A stretch of 64,000 nucleotides of DNA from Rhodoferax lacus. GTDB lineage: Bacteria > Pseudomonadota > Gammaproteobacteria > Burkholderiales > Burkholderiaceae_C. Below the pieces are notes generated by a model that made no database searches, was not told the DNA's origin, and worked only from the letters and a program-made list of their open reading frames with translations. The stretch is from positions 124,001 to 188,000 of the forward strand of contig NZ_QFZK01000003.1 in the NCBI RefSeq assembly GCF_003415675.1, written 5' to 3'. Shown one piece after another: positions 1 to 8,546 of the stretch (the first letter of the stretch is position 1; each line of letters begins with the position of its first letter). The position numbers were made by a program, and so were the translations under genes.

Positions 1-156
1 ACCCATGTGCTCACGCACAAGGACCTGCACCTGCATGCCTGCCGTGTGCCGCTGAAAGAAACCACGCAGCTGGGCGAGGGGCGCTGGGTCAGTGCGCTGG
101 AGTGGCCTGGGCTTGGCCTGCCCGCGCCGGTGCGCAAGCTGCTGGAGCGTACCTAA
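1..156 (+). CDS. mutY: MutY A/G-specific adenine glycosylase, C-terminal fragment
   Basis: The window opens inside this gene, so only the last 51 codons and the TAA stop are present. The readable tail has the THxLTHxDLxL start of the MutY C-terminal NUDIX-like domain, then a Trp-rich stretch and the terminal [10 protein letters not shown] motif seen in proteobacterial MutY. That domain recognises 8-oxoguanine opposite the adenine the enzyme removes. The catalytic and iron-sulphur domains lie upstream of the window. The stop codon overlaps that of the convergent rapZ by four bases. The family call rests on the tail alone. Confidence 0.8.
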   Translation, partial: THVLTHKDLHLHACRVPLKETTQLGEGRWVSALEWPGLGLPAPVRKLLERT

Positions 157-1082
157 ACCACCCTTGCATCCATCTCGCGATGGCGCTTGAGCGTGGCCCA
201 CTGGCCTGCAAAGTGCGTTGCGAGTTGCTCCACCAGATAGACCGAGCGGTGCTGTCCACCGGTGCAGCCGATGGCCACTGTGACGTAGCTGCGGTTGTCG
301 CGCGCCAGGTCGGGCAGCCATGCTTCCAGAAAGGCGCACAGCTGTTGCAACATGCGCTGCACATCATGCTGGGCCTGTAAAAAGTCGGCCACGGGCTGGT
401 CGCGCCCGGTCAGGGCCTTCAGTTCAGGCTCGTAGTGCGGGTTGGGCAGCATGCGCACATCAAACACAAAGTCGGCATCGGTGGGCACGCCGCGCTTGAA
501 GGCGAAGGATTCGAACACCAGCGTGAGCTGGTCACTGGTGGCGGACACCAGCGCCTTTACATAACCCTGCAACTGCGCGGCGCGGATCATGCTGGAGTCG
601 ATCACATGGGCCTGCTCGCGCAGGGCGGCCAGCAGGCTGCGTTCGAGCTCAATGGCTTCCACCAGGGCGCGGCGCTCATCCGTGTCCAGTTGCGCATCGG
701 TGCCAGCGGTCCGGCGCATGCCGGCCTGCGACAGCGGGTGCTTGCGCCGGGTCTCCGAATAGCGGCGCACCAGGGTATCGGTGGTGGCATCCAGAAACAG
801 CGGCTTGACAGCAATGCCGCGTGCCCGCAAGGCATCCAGATGCTGCGGTACCTGGGGCAGGGAGGTCGCGCTGCGCACGTCCATGGCAATGGCCAGACGG
901 TGTGCCTGGTGCTGCATTTCCAGTTCCACAAAGGGCAGCAGCAGCTCTGGCGGCAGGTTGTCTACACAATAGAAGCCAGCGTCTTCCAGCGCATGCAGGG
1001 CCACCGACTTGCCGGAGCCCGACATGCCGGTGATCAGCACGATTTCCATGGGGTGGGGCTGCGCGGTGCTCACCCGGCTCAT
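153..1082 (-). CDS. rapZ: RNase adapter protein RapZ
   Basis: P-loop protein of the RapZ/YvcJ family. In enterobacteria it binds nucleotides and guides RNase E to the sRNA GlmZ, controlling glucosamine-6-phosphate synthesis. The Walker A motif GMSGSGKS lies near the N-terminus, followed by the family segment [14 protein letters not shown]. The C-terminal half carries [16 protein letters not shown] and the [14 protein letters not shown] motif. The length of 309 residues is slightly long for the family. The first ATG overlaps the recN stop (ATGA), which favours translational coupling, but an internal ATG at 1049 gives the more usual start just before the P-loop. It is the last gene of a nadK-recN-rapZ minus-strand run. 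Confidence 0.93.
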   Translation of the reverse strand: MSRVSTAQPHPMEIVLITGMSGSGKSVALHALEDAGFYCVDNLPPELLLPFVELEMQHQAHRLAIAMDVRSATSLPQVPQHLDALRARGIAVKPLFLDATTDTLVRRYSETRRKHPLSQAGMRRTAGTDAQLDTDERRALVEAIELERSLLAALREQAHVIDSSMIRAAQLQGYVKALVSATSDQLTLVFESFAFKRGVPTDADFVFDVRMLPNPHYEPELKALTGRDQPVADFLQAQHDVQRMLQQLCAFLEAWLPDLARDNRSYVTVAIGCTGGQHRSVYLVEQLATHFAGQWATLKRHREMDARVV

Positions 1083-2728
1083 GCCCCGGCCTGCAGCATT
1101 TCCTTGGCATGGGCCAGGGTGGTGCTGGAGAGTTTTTCGCCGCCCAGCATGCGGGCAATCTCGCCCACGCGGGTTTCGCCCAGCACAGCGGACACGGTGC
1201 TGAGTGTGGACTTGCCTTGCAGCTGTTTGGACACCAGCATGTGGTGGTCGGCGCAGGCCGCCACCTGGGGCAGGTGGGTCACTGCCAGCACCTGGCGGTC
1301 CACACCGAGCTGGCGCATCAGGCGGCCCACGGTCTCAGCGACGGCGCCACCCACACCCGAATCCACCTCGTCAAAAATCAGGGTCTGGGCCGTGCCCAGC
1401 TGGCTGGTGGTCACCGCAATGGCCAGCGCCATGCGCGAGAGTTCACCACCCGAGGCCACCTTGCCCACCGGGCGCGGCGTGCTGCCCGCATGGCCGGCCA
1501 CCAGAAACTGCACTTCTTCCAGGCCGCTTTGCTGCGGCTGGACCAATGGCTCCAGTGCCACGGCAAATTGGCCGCCCTGCATGCCCAGGCCTTGCATGGC
1601 CTGGGTGATGGCCTTGGCCAGCTTGGGTGCGGACTTGCTGCGTTGGCTGGAAATGCTTTTGGCCTCATTCATGAAGGCAACCTGGGCCTTGCGCTCGGCG
1701 GCTTCAAGCCCTTGCAGGTCGGCTGCAGCATCCAGTTGCGCCAGCTCTTCGCGCCAGCCCGCCAGCAGCGTGGGCAGCTCGTCGGGTGCGCGCTTGTAGC
1801 GCCGCGCCAGCGACACCCACAGCGTCATGCGGGCGTCCAGCTCGGCCAGGCGCTCCGGGTCCAGCTCGGTGCGCCGGGCATAGCCGCGCAGGGTGTGGGC
1901 CACGTCCTCTACCTGGGCCACGCTGGAGGCCAGTGCGGCAATGGGGTCGGCAAACTCGGGCTCCAGATGGCCTTGGGCCTGCAGGGACTGCAGCGCACTG
2001 TGGAGGGCCTGCAGGGCGTTGCTTTCGGCATCGTCCAGCAGTTCTACCGTGGCCTGGGCGGCATCCAGCAGGGCCTGCCCGTTGGCCAAGCGGCTGTGGC
2101 TCGCGTTGAGGTCTGCCCATTCATCGGGCTGGGGGTTGAGCTTGTCGAGCTCTCCTATCTGCCAGGCCAGGCGTTCGCGCTCGCGTTGCAGCGAGTCCTG
2201 CGCCTCTGTGGCTTTGTCCAGCGCGGCTTGTGTCAACCGCCAGGCGCTCCAGCGCTTGTCCAACTCGGCTGTATTGACCTGGGCATAGGCGTCCAGCAGG
2301 CCGCGTACGGCGTCCGGTCGGGTCAGGCTCTGCCAGGCGTGCTGGCCGTGGATGTCTATCAGGTGCTCGCCAATGCTGCGCAGTTGCTGGGCCGTGGCCG
2401 GGCTGCCGTTGACCCAGGCGCGGCTCTTGCCCTGTGTGTCCACGGTGCGGCGCAGCAGCAGGGAGTCACCCGCCTCAAAGCCCGCTTCGTCCAGCAGGGC
2501 TTGCAGTCCGGCGGCGTTGTCGAATTCGGCGCTGACTTCGGTGCGTGCAGCGCCCTCGCGGATCACGCCCACATCGGCGCGCGCGCCGGTCACCAGCTGA
2601 AGGGCGTCCACCAGGATGGATTTGCCGGCACCGGTCTCACCGGTCAGCACGGTAAAGCCGCGCTCCAGATCCAGCTCCAACTCGCTGATGATGACGAAGT
2701 CCCGCAGGACGATACGCTTCAAGGCCAT
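1079..2728 (-). CDS. recN: DNA repair protein RecN
   Basis: SMC-like ATPase acting in double-strand break repair. The N-terminal half-ATPase has Walker A GETGAGKS at about residues 30-37. The centre is Gln/Glu/Arg-rich and fits the coiled coil. The C-terminal half has the [13 protein letters not shown] signature and Walker [13 protein letters not shown], then VTHLPQVAA. The 549-residue length is normal. It starts with ATG three bases downstream of the nadK stop and overlaps rapZ, so the three genes are probably one transcript. Confidence 0.96.
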   Translation of the reverse strand: MALKRIVLRDFVIISELELDLERGFTVLTGETGAGKSILVDALQLVTGARADVGVIREGAARTEVSAEFDNAAGLQALLDEAGFEAGDSLLLRRTVDTQGKSRAWVNGSPATAQQLRSIGEHLIDIHGQHAWQSLTRPDAVRGLLDAYAQVNTAELDKRWSAWRLTQAALDKATEAQDSLQRERERLAWQIGELDKLNPQPDEWADLNASHSRLANGQALLDAAQATVELLDDAESNALQALHSALQSLQAQGHLEPEFADPIAALASSVAQVEDVAHTLRGYARRTELDPERLAELDARMTLWVSLARRYKRAPDELPTLLAGWREELAQLDAAADLQGLEAAERKAQVAFMNEAKSISSQRSKSAPKLAKAITQAMQGLGMQGGQFAVALEPLVQPQQSGLEEVQFLVAGHAGSTPRPVGKVASGGELSRMALAIAVTTSQLGTAQTLIFDEVDSGVGGAVAETVGRLMRQLGVDRQVLAVTHLPQVAACADHHMLVSKQLQGKSTLSTVSAVLGETRVGEIARMLGGEKLSSTTLAHAKEMLQAGA

Positions 2729-2731
2729 GGC

Positions 2732-3640
2732 TTAGATGACTCCTTCATTCCAGTGCATTTTTTGCCGCAGCGTATCAAAGTAAGACCAACCCCTGGGGTG
2801 CAAAAATTTCACCTTGTGTTCGGAGCGCGTCACCACAATGCGGTCGCCGTGCATCAGCGAGGCCAGGCTTTGCGTATCGAAGCTGGCGCTGGCATCGCGC
2901 CCGGCCACAATTTCCACGGCGATCTCGCCCGCGCTGGTCAGCACCAGAGGGCGGTTGGAGAGGGTGTGCGGCGCGATCGGCACGATCACCCAGCCGTCAA
3001 TGGCCGGGTGCATCAGCGGCCCACCCGCCGACAGTGAATAGGCCGTGGAGCCGGTGGGCGAAGCGATGATCAGGCCGTCGGCCCGCTGGTTGGCCACAAA
3101 GTGCCCATCCACCTCCACCCGCAGTTCCACCATGCCGGAGCTGGCGCCGCGGTTCACCACCACGTCGTTCATGGCCAGGGCGCTGAAGACGCAGATGCCG
3201 TCGCGCATCACACGCCCACGGATCAGGCTGCGCTGGTCTTCCTCGTATTCGCCGGCCAGCATGGGCCGCAGCACGGCCTTGTACTGGTCGAAGGGGATGT
3301 CGGTGATAAAGCCCAAGCGGCCCTGGTTGATGCCGATCAGCGGCACCTTGTATTGGGCCAGTTCGCGGCCTATGCCCAGCATGGTGCCGTCGCCACCCAC
3401 CACCAGGCACAGGTCGCAGTGGCGGCCAATGTCTTCGAGGTTCAGGGTGGCATAGCGGCTCATGCCCATGTTGGTGGCGGTGTCGGCCTCCAGCACCAGA
3501 TCGCAGCCCAGGTCGAGCACGTAGTTGGCAATCTCTTCCAGTGCCTGGCGCGAGTGCGCGCCGGCTGGTCCGGAGATGGTGCTTTGGTACTTGCCCACCA
3601 GGGCGACCTGGCGGAATTGGGTCGGCGACTTCATTTCCAA
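2732..3640 (-). CDS. nadK: NAD kinase
   Basis: ATP-dependent NAD kinase, which makes NADP in the cytoplasm. The 302-residue protein has the diagnostic GGDGTML motif at about residues 82-88, the [10 protein letters not shown] segment and the second substrate loop [15 protein letters not shown]. It is the first gene of the nadK-recN-rapZ run. It is transcribed divergently from hrcA across only 32 bp that contain a short tandem repeat (3646-3664). An alternative ATG lies two codons in. Confidence 0.96.
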   Translation of the reverse strand: MEMKSPTQFRQVALVGKYQSTISGPAGAHSRQALEEIANYVLDLGCDLVLEADTATNMGMSRYATLNLEDIGRHCDLCLVVGGDGTMLGIGRELAQYKVPLIGINQGRLGFITDIPFDQYKAVLRPMLAGEYEEDQRSLIRGRVMRDGICVFSALAMNDVVVNRGASSGMVELRVEVDGHFVANQRADGLIIASPTGSTAYSLSAGGPLMHPAIDGWVIVPIAPHTLSNRPLVLTSAGEIAVEIVAGRDASASFDTQSLASLMHGDRIVVTRSEHKVKFLHPRGWSYFDTLRQKMHWNEGVI

Positions 3641-3645
3641 ATTAG

Positions 3646-3664
3646 ATCACTAAACATCACTAAA
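3646..3664. repeat. Tandem ATCACTAAA repeat in the nadK/hrcA divergent gap
   Basis: The 9-mer ATCACTAAA occurs twice, at 3646-3654 and 3656-3664, one base apart. The repeat period is therefore about one helical turn. It fills most of the 32-bp gap between the divergent nadK and hrcA starts, so it could touch both promoters. It does not resemble the CIRCE operator. A role in regulation is only inferred from position. Confidence 0.4.
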
Positions 3665-3672
3665 ATGATCCG

Positions 3673-4677
3673 ATGCTCGATGAACGTTCCAAGATGTTGC
3701 TGAAAGCTCTGGTGGAGCGCTACATAGCCGACGGACAGCCGGTGGGAAGCCGAACGCTCTCCAAAGCCTCGGGCCTGGAGCTGTCGCCCGCCACCATCCG
3801 CAACGTCATGTCGGACCTGGAAGAGATGGGCCTGATCGTCAGCCCCCACACTTCGGCCGGGCGCATCCCCACCGCACGCGGCTACCGCCTGTTTGTGGAC
3901 ACCATGCTCACGGTGCAGCCCACGCAGTACTCCAGCCACAGCCTGGCGCCGGACCAGCCGCAAAAGGTCATCTCCAACGCGGCCAACCTGCTGTCGAGCC
4001 TGTCGCAGTTTGTGGGCGTGGTGATCACGCCGCGCCGGTCTTCGGCCTTCCGGCATATGGAGTTTTTGCGCCTCTCGGAAAAGCGTCTGCTGGTCATCAT
4101 CGTCTCGCCCGAGGGCGATGTGCAAAACCGCGTCATCTACACCGAGGTGGACTACACCCAGGCCCAGCTCATAGAGGCCGCCAACTTCCTCAACAGCAAC
4201 TACGTGGGCCTGGACATAGACCAGGTGCGCGGGCGTCTGCAGGGCGAGGTGGAGAGCCTGCGCTCCGAGATCGCCGCCCTGATGCAGGCCGCAGTCAATG
4301 TCAGCACCGAGGCAATTGAAGACACCGAGGATGAGGTGGTGATTGCCGGCGAGCGCAACCTGCTGTCGGTGTCCGACTTCTCCAGTGACATGGGCCACCT
4401 GCGCCGCGCCTTCGATCTATTCGAGCAAAAGGCCCAACTCATGCGCCTGCTGGACATTGCCGGGCAGGCCGAGGGCGTGCGCATCTACATTGGCGGCGAA
4501 AGCCAGGTGGTGCCCTTTGAGGACCTGTCCATCGTCAGCAGCCCCTACGAGGTGGACGGCAAGGTGGTGGGAACTTTGGGCGTGATAGGCCCGACCCGCA
4601 TGCCCTATGACCGTATGATCCAGATCGTGGACATCACGTCCAAGCTGATGAGCAATGCCCTGAGTCACCATAAATAA
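3673..4677 (+). CDS. hrcA: Heat-inducible transcription repressor HrcA
   Basis: Repressor of class I heat-shock genes that binds CIRCE elements. The N-terminal winged-helix part includes [23 protein letters not shown] and the [14 protein letters not shown] motif that follows in HrcA proteins. The C-terminal dimerisation domain ends [21 protein letters not shown]. At 334 residues it is full length. I see no CIRCE inverted repeat next to it, so it does not look autoregulated here; its targets (groESL, dnaK) are outside the window. A small gene follows after three bases. Confidence 0.96.
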   Translation: MLDERSKMLLKALVERYIADGQPVGSRTLSKASGLELSPATIRNVMSDLEEMGLIVSPHTSAGRIPTARGYRLFVDTMLTVQPTQYSSHSLAPDQPQKVISNAANLLSSLSQFVGVVITPRRSSAFRHMEFLRLSEKRLLVIIVSPEGDVQNRVIYTEVDYTQAQLIEAANFLNSNYVGLDIDQVRGRLQGEVESLRSEIAALMQAAVNVSTEAIEDTEDEVVIAGERNLLSVSDFSSDMGHLRRAFDLFEQKAQLMRLLDIAGQAEGVRIYIGGESQVVPFEDLSIVSSPYEVDGKVVGTLGVIGPTRMPYDRMIQIVDITSKLMSNALSHHK

Positions 4678-4680
4678 AGC

Positions 4681-5148
4681 ATGATTTCCAAGCACCCTGA
4701 CTACGTTCTGGTAAGTACCACATTCCCCATGTTCGGCGCCAACATCAAGCGCCTGTGGGGCAGCAAGGAATTCAAGCCCTATATGAAGGAACTGATCGAG
4801 GCGGCACAGAGCGGCGCCAAGCAGGGCTTCCCGCTGGATGTGCTCAAAGCCTTGCTCCGCCTGGAAGACCTGCACGGCAAGCTGCATCCCGATGAGAAGC
4901 CAAAAATGCAGGACAACGAAGACTTCCAGAAACTCAGCGCCGTGTTCCCCGTGATGGCCCAGAAGATCGACACCCTGTGGGGCGGCGCTGAATTCGCCCC
5001 CTACGTGAGCGCGGTATTGCAGTCCAGCAAGGGTGACGATGGAGCGGCTTTCCCGTTCGAGACGCTGATGTCGCTGCATGCGCTGATCGAAAAACACAAC
5101 CACGACTACGCCGGCCAGTTCGCCGCCATCAGTCTGTGGGCCGCCTGA
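4681..5148 (+). CDS. Hypothetical protein with an internal tandem duplication
   Basis: 155-residue soluble protein starting three bases after the hrcA stop, probably co-translated with it. I do not recognise a named family. Residues 14-65 and 88-139 are two copies of one unit. Both begin with (T/V)FP, continue to IxxLWGxxEFxPY about ten residues later, then a FP pair and an L-rich helix ending in His. About 16 of 52 positions are identical. There is no signal peptide or membrane segment, and both copies look helical. The function is unknown; position next to hrcA does not by itself imply a stress role. Confidence 0.8.
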   Translation: MISKHPDYVLVSTTFPMFGANIKRLWGSKEFKPYMKELIEAAQSGAKQGFPLDVLKALLRLEDLHGKLHPDEKPKMQDNEDFQKLSAVFPVMAQKIDTLWGGAEFAPYVSAVLQSSKGDDGAAFPFETLMSLHALIEKHNHDYAGQFAAISLWAA

Positions 5149-5191
5149 GGCTTTCGGTCGCTGGCTTGCCCTTACAATCTCGCCTTCGGTT

Positions 5192-5268
5192 GGGGCGTTA
5201 GCTCAGTTGGTTAGAGCAGAGGACTCATAATCCTTTGGTCGAGTGTTCAAGTCACTCACGCCCTACCA
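5192..5268 (+). tRNA. tRNA with CAT anticodon, probably tRNA-Ile2 (lysidine-modified)
   Basis: Complete 77-nt cloverleaf with encoded CCA (5266-5268). The acceptor stem pairs GGGGCGT with ACGCCCT, including one G-T pair at the end. The D stem is GCTC/GAGC, the anticodon loop CTCATAA gives CAT, and the T loop is TTCAAGT. The anticodon stem has a G27-U43 pair and the variable/T-arm region resembles E. coli ileX, which argues for the isoleucine tRNA read as AUA after TilS modification rather than elongator Met. A plausible -10 box TACAAT lies at 5173-5178. Gene presence is certain; the identity is less so. Confidence 0.9.
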
Positions 5269-5269
5269 T

Positions 5270-5449
5270 TTATTGCATCAACGCACGTTGGGCTTCATAC
5301 ATTCCAGATAGACGGCATTCAGACGCGCATGCGTTTTGTGTATCTGCTATGCAGCTGTCATCTAGACTTCGGCACGCCTCCTTGTACTTCACACCGTCCT
5401 GACGCAGACAGGCCCTCATACCGCTCGGATAGGGCGCCGCACTGTCCAT
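5270..5449 (-). other. Doubtful 59-residue cysteine-containing ORF
   Basis: On the minus strand an ATG at 5449 opens 59 codons ending right at the tRNA 3' end. The product has five cysteines spread over its centre and no signal peptide. No ribosome-binding site is visible. It might be a small gene or the remnant of a longer one brought in beside the tRNA. The rest of the tRNA-hipB gap (5269-5544) holds only the operator-like repeats listed below. Confidence 0.2.
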
Positions 5450-5489
5450 ACCCAAACGGCATCAATAGTGGTCATGGCACTTGCAAATT

Positions 5490-5505
5490 TTGACATTTAG
5501 ATCAA
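5490..5505. promoter_or_regulatory. Candidate HipB operator, distal copy
   Basis: 16-bp inverted repeat TTGA-N8-TCAA. It matches in spacing and arms a second copy at 5529-5544, with starts 39 bp apart. Both lie just upstream of the HipB-like repressor gene, as expected for autoregulation of a toxin-antitoxin operon. E. coli HipB uses TATCC-N8-GGATA, so the N8 spacing agrees although the arm sequence differs. Confidence 0.5.
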
Positions 5506-5528
5506 AAATTGGCCTCCATCCAAAAAAC

Positions 5529-5544
5529 TTGATGTAAATATCAA
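5529..5544. promoter_or_regulatory. Candidate HipB operator, proximal copy
   Basis: Second TTGA-N8-TCAA inverted repeat, ending directly against the TTG start codon of hipB. Binding here would cover the translation start region and the likely promoter. The arms can be extended one base (TTGAT/ATCAA). Confidence 0.5.
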
Positions 5545-5850
5545 TTGCAAACCCTCCAAGAACTCGGTGAATCCGTTGCCACACGGCGCAAACTGCTGGG
5601 CCTCAAGCAGGGCGATGTCGCGTCCAAGGCTGGCGTGACGGCCGAATCCCTGTCGCGCTTTGAGCGAGGCAGGGCGGCAGAGTTCGGCTCACGCAAGCTG
5701 CTGGCGGTGCTGGCTGTTCTGGGGGCCGAGCTGGACGTCATAGCCCAAGGCCAGTCGGGCAATCTCGATGAACTGCGGCGCGAACGCGCGCAGTCCAGGC
5801 TCGGGCGCAAGGTGGCCACACCGAACGACAGCGGCGAGGGCAAACGCTGA
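5545..5850 (+). CDS. hipB: HipB-like antitoxin, HTH (Xre) repressor
   Basis: 101-residue DNA-binding antitoxin. The helix-turn-helix spans about residues 8-60 (RRKLLGLKQGDVASKAGVT, then the SLSRFERG recognition-helix region). The only sensible start is TTG at 5545, because the nearest upstream ATG runs into a stop at once. The stop overlaps the hipA ATG by one base (TGATG), giving tight coupling. By family precedent it neutralises HipA and represses its own operon through the two inverted repeats upstream. The basic C-terminal tail is probably disordered. Confidence 0.88.
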   Translation: MQTLQELGESVATRRKLLGLKQGDVASKAGVTAESLSRFERGRAAEFGSRKLLAVLAVLGAELDVIAQGQSGNLDELRRERAQSRLGRKVATPNDSGEGKR

Positions 5851-7061
5851 TGCAGTTGTCCGTCTATGTGCTGGGTCGTGAGGTAGCCACGCTGGAGCAG
5901 TCTGGCGACTTCAAGAGCGTGCTCACCTACCGCCCTGACGTGGCGGCAAATGACTTTGTTTCGCTCACCATGCCAGTGCGTACCGAGAGCTATGTGTGGG
6001 ATGACCAGCTCCCACCGGTGCTGCAGATGAACCTGCCTGAGGGCTATTTGCTCCAGGTGCTGCAAGAGCAGTTCGGCCCGCACATCGGGGCAAGCCCCAT
6101 TGCGTTGTTGTCCGTGATTGGCCGCAACATGGTGGGCCGCTTGCAAGTGGCTGCACCCAGCGCAGCCCTTGATGAACCCGCCAAGCCCATAGAAGTGGCC
6201 GCGCTGCTCAAGGGCGACAACTCGGAGGCCGCCTTTGCTGCCCTGGTACGTGCGCACGCCACCAGCGGCGTATCGGGCGTGGTGCCCAAATTTCTGGACG
6301 CGCAGACTGAAGGCGTTTCGCCTTTGGCGCGGCACAAGAAAGCCAGCCTTGTTACGCGCCGCCACATCATCAAGGGCTCCAGCGCCCAACTGCCTTTCGT
6401 GGCCTTGAACGAGCACCTGTGTATGCAGGTGGCCAGTCGCGTGATGCCCACCGCAAAGACCGAAGTGTCTGATGATGGCCAGGCCTTGGTGGTCCACCGC
6501 TTCGACGTGGACGATCAGGGCCAGGCCCATTGGGGCATGGAAGATTTTTGCAGCCTGCTGGGCCTGCGCCCCGCCGCCAAGTACGACACCACCTGGGAGC
6601 GCATTGCCAAAGCCGTGCGCGACCACGTGCCTGGTACGCAGCGGCTGGATACTTACCGACAGCTCGCCACCACCATGCTGCTGACCTACGCGCTGCGCAA
6701 TGCCGATTGCCACGCGAAGAACCTGGCCCTGCTGTACACCAGCCGGGCCGACGTGCACCTGTCGCCCGCCTACGACATGCTCACCACCAGCGTCTACGCG
6801 GGTTTCGGGCACAACCCGCCGGGCATTGAATTCAGTGGCAAAAAGACCTGGGCACCGGGCAAGAATCTGCAGAAGTTCATTGCCGCCACCTTCGGCCTTC
6901 AGCCCAAGGAGCAACAGCAACTGGTGCAAGCCATCAGTGACGCTGTGGCCGATGTGGGCCCCCAAGTCCGCCGGGCGATGAAGCAACACCCCGGCTTTGA
7001 AGATATCGGTAAACGCATGCTCATGGCCTGGGCCGAAGGCGTACAGGGTCTGCGTGACTAA
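5850..7061 (+). CDS. hipA: HipA-like toxin, serine/threonine kinase
   Basis: 403-residue HipA-family kinase. E. coli HipA phosphorylates glutamyl-tRNA synthetase and induces persistence; other HipA proteins use other targets. The kinase core is intact: SGVSG at residues 139-143 (loop usually carrying the autophosphorylated Ser), ATP-binding Lys in HIIKGSS (about 175), catalytic NADCHAKN at 284-291, and metal-binding Asp in SPAYDM (309). The N-terminal subdomain is fused, as in long HipA, rather than split off as HipS. It overlaps hipB and the following methyltransferase by one base each. The toxin looks active; the target is unknown. Confidence 0.92.
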   Translation: MQLSVYVLGREVATLEQSGDFKSVLTYRPDVAANDFVSLTMPVRTESYVWDDQLPPVLQMNLPEGYLLQVLQEQFGPHIGASPIALLSVIGRNMVGRLQVAAPSAALDEPAKPIEVAALLKGDNSEAAFAALVRAHATSGVSGVVPKFLDAQTEGVSPLARHKKASLVTRRHIIKGSSAQLPFVALNEHLCMQVASRVMPTAKTEVSDDGQALVVHRFDVDDQGQAHWGMEDFCSLLGLRPAAKYDTTWERIAKAVRDHVPGTQRLDTYRQLATTMLLTYALRNADCHAKNLALLYTSRADVHLSPAYDMLTTSVYAGFGHNPPGIEFSGKKTWAPGKNLQKFIAATFGLQPKEQQQLVQAISDAVADVGPQVRRAMKQHPGFEDIGKRMLMAWAEGVQGLRD

Positions 7062-7795
7062 TGAAAACCGTGCGGCCTATACTCGCCGCCGATTTGTTTT
7101 CATTCAGACAGGACCCCTCCATGCGTGAAGCCAGTAAGTCCATGATGCGGCGTCTGCACGACAGCCGCTTTGCCACCCGTTACTTTGTGGGCGAAGGTAT
7201 CGACATCGGTGCCGGCAATGACCCCATTTCCCTGTACCGCGAACTCTTTCCATCCATGGGCCAGGTGCGCGCGTGGGACATGCCCGATGGGGATGCCCAG
7301 ATGCTGGCCGGCGTGGCTGACGAGAGCCTGGACTTCGTGCATTCCTCGCATTGCCTGGAGCACATGCGGGATCCGGCCCAGGCCCTGCACAACTGGTTTC
7401 GCGTGCTCAAACCGGGCGGGCACATGGTGTGCGTGGTGCCGGATGAAGACCTGTATGAGCAGGGTCGCTTTCCGTCCACCTTCAACGCCGACCACAAATG
7501 GACGTTTTCACTCTGGAAATCTGCTTCCTGGAGCCAGCAAAGCGTGAACCTGCTGGAGTTGCTGCCGCGCCTGGGTGCTGCTGTGCAGGTGCTCAAGCTC
7601 GAATTGCTGGATGCCAGCTTTCGCTATGCCTTGCCGCGCTTTGACCAGACGTGCACACCGGTGGGGGAGTGCGCCATAGAGATCGTGCTGCGCAAGCGCA
7701 CCGCAGCCGAACTGTCCGCCGCGGGTCGCCTCCCCGATGCCAGCAAGATGCTGACGCCCGCCGGCTTTAGCTTGCTGACCGGCCTGCGTGCCTAA
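7061..7795 (+). CDS. Class I SAM-dependent methyltransferase
   Basis: 244-residue protein with a Rossmann methyltransferase fold. Motif I is GIDIGAGND, the acidic end of strand 2 is in VRAWDMPDGD, and motif IV-V reads LDFVHSSHCLEHM followed by LKPGGHMVCVVPDE. The pattern is close to the UbiE/Methyltransf_11 group. Substrate unknown. The ATG overlaps the hipA stop (TAATG), but a second ATG at 7121 has an AGGA upstream and may be the real start. A methyltransferase is not a standard HipBA partner. Its stop overlaps that of the convergent GGDEF gene. Confidence 0.82.
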   Translation: MKTVRPILAADLFSFRQDPSMREASKSMMRRLHDSRFATRYFVGEGIDIGAGNDPISLYRELFPSMGQVRAWDMPDGDAQMLAGVADESLDFVHSSHCLEHMRDPAQALHNWFRVLKPGGHMVCVVPDEDLYEQGRFPSTFNADHKWTFSLWKSASWSQQSVNLLELLPRLGAAVQVLKLELLDASFRYALPRFDQTCTPVGECAIEIVLRKRTAAELSAAGRLPDASKMLTPAGFSLLTGLRA

Positions 7796-8430
7796 AAGAG
7801 CGGCATCATCCCGGAGGTCTTGCAGTCGTACATGGCCTGGTCGGCTACATGCAGCATGGTGTCCATGCTGGCGCCGTCGCCGGGGTAGAGCGCAAAGCCC
7901 AGGCTGCCGCCTACGCTGACTACGGTGCCCGAGTCCAGTGGCACCTTCTCGGCCAGCATGTCGATCAGCTTCTGGCCGATCTGGGCCAGTTCGCGGCGGT
8001 CTTCCACGGATTCAATAATCAGCACGAATTCATCACCGCCCAGGCGCGACACCGTGTCCGAGGCGCGCACGGTTTCCAGCAGGCGTTTGCCTATGACAAC
8101 CAAAACCTGGTCGCCTGCAGCGTGGCCATGGGTGTCGTTGATCGCCTTGAAGTTGTTCAGGTCGATCATCACCGTGGCGAAGGGCACACGGCTTCGCTTG
8201 GAGCGTTCAATGGCCAGATGAAAGCGGTCCACCAGCAGTGCGCGGTTTGCCAGTCCGGTCAGGTGGTCGTAATAGGCCCGTTCTTTGAGTGCCTTTTCGG
8301 CACTCTGCATGGAGTCCAGTGATTGCCGCAGGGTGCGTTCGATCGCACGGGCGCGTCCAAGCCTGATGGATAGGATCAGGATCGTCGCTCCCATGGCAAG
8401 TGCCACGACAATAAGTGCGTTAGTTAGCAA
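7792..8430 (-). CDS. Membrane-anchored diguanylate cyclase (GGDEF)
   Basis: 212-residue protein with one N-terminal transmembrane helix (about residues 3-24), a short linker helix and a GGDEF domain that makes c-di-GMP. The active site GGDEF is intact, and RASD lies five residues before it, matching the RxxD product-inhibition I-site. There is no sensory domain apart from the membrane anchor. The longest start is TTG at 8430; an ATG at 8394 would still keep most of the helix. It stands alone, convergent with the methyltransferase. Confidence 0.88.
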   Translation of the reverse strand: MLTNALIVVALAMGATILILSIRLGRARAIERTLRQSLDSMQSAEKALKERAYYDHLTGLANRALLVDRFHLAIERSKRSRVPFATVMIDLNNFKAINDTHGHAAGDQVLVVIGKRLLETVRASDTVSRLGGDEFVLIIESVEDRRELAQIGQKLIDMLAEKVPLDSGTVVSVGGSLGFALYPGDGASMDTMLHVADQAMYDCKTSGMMPLF

Positions 8431-8546
8431 GGCTGTAGCTGTTGTTTGTTTGTATTTTCAATGTATTGCTGCAATCGCGCCAGTGTTTCCGGTAAGCAGA
8501 TGCAATTGCAGGAATTGTGCACTGATTCATTCCAAATGGCGTTGGG

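Noticed and set aside
1109-3037. Long plus-strand open frame opposite recN
   Set aside because: It is antisense to a well-supported gene in GC-rich sequence and has no recognisable domain.
3641-3672. CIRCE element expected near hrcA
   Set aside because: The gap has no TTAGCACTC-N9-GAGTGCTAA arms; the tandem repeat there is unrelated.
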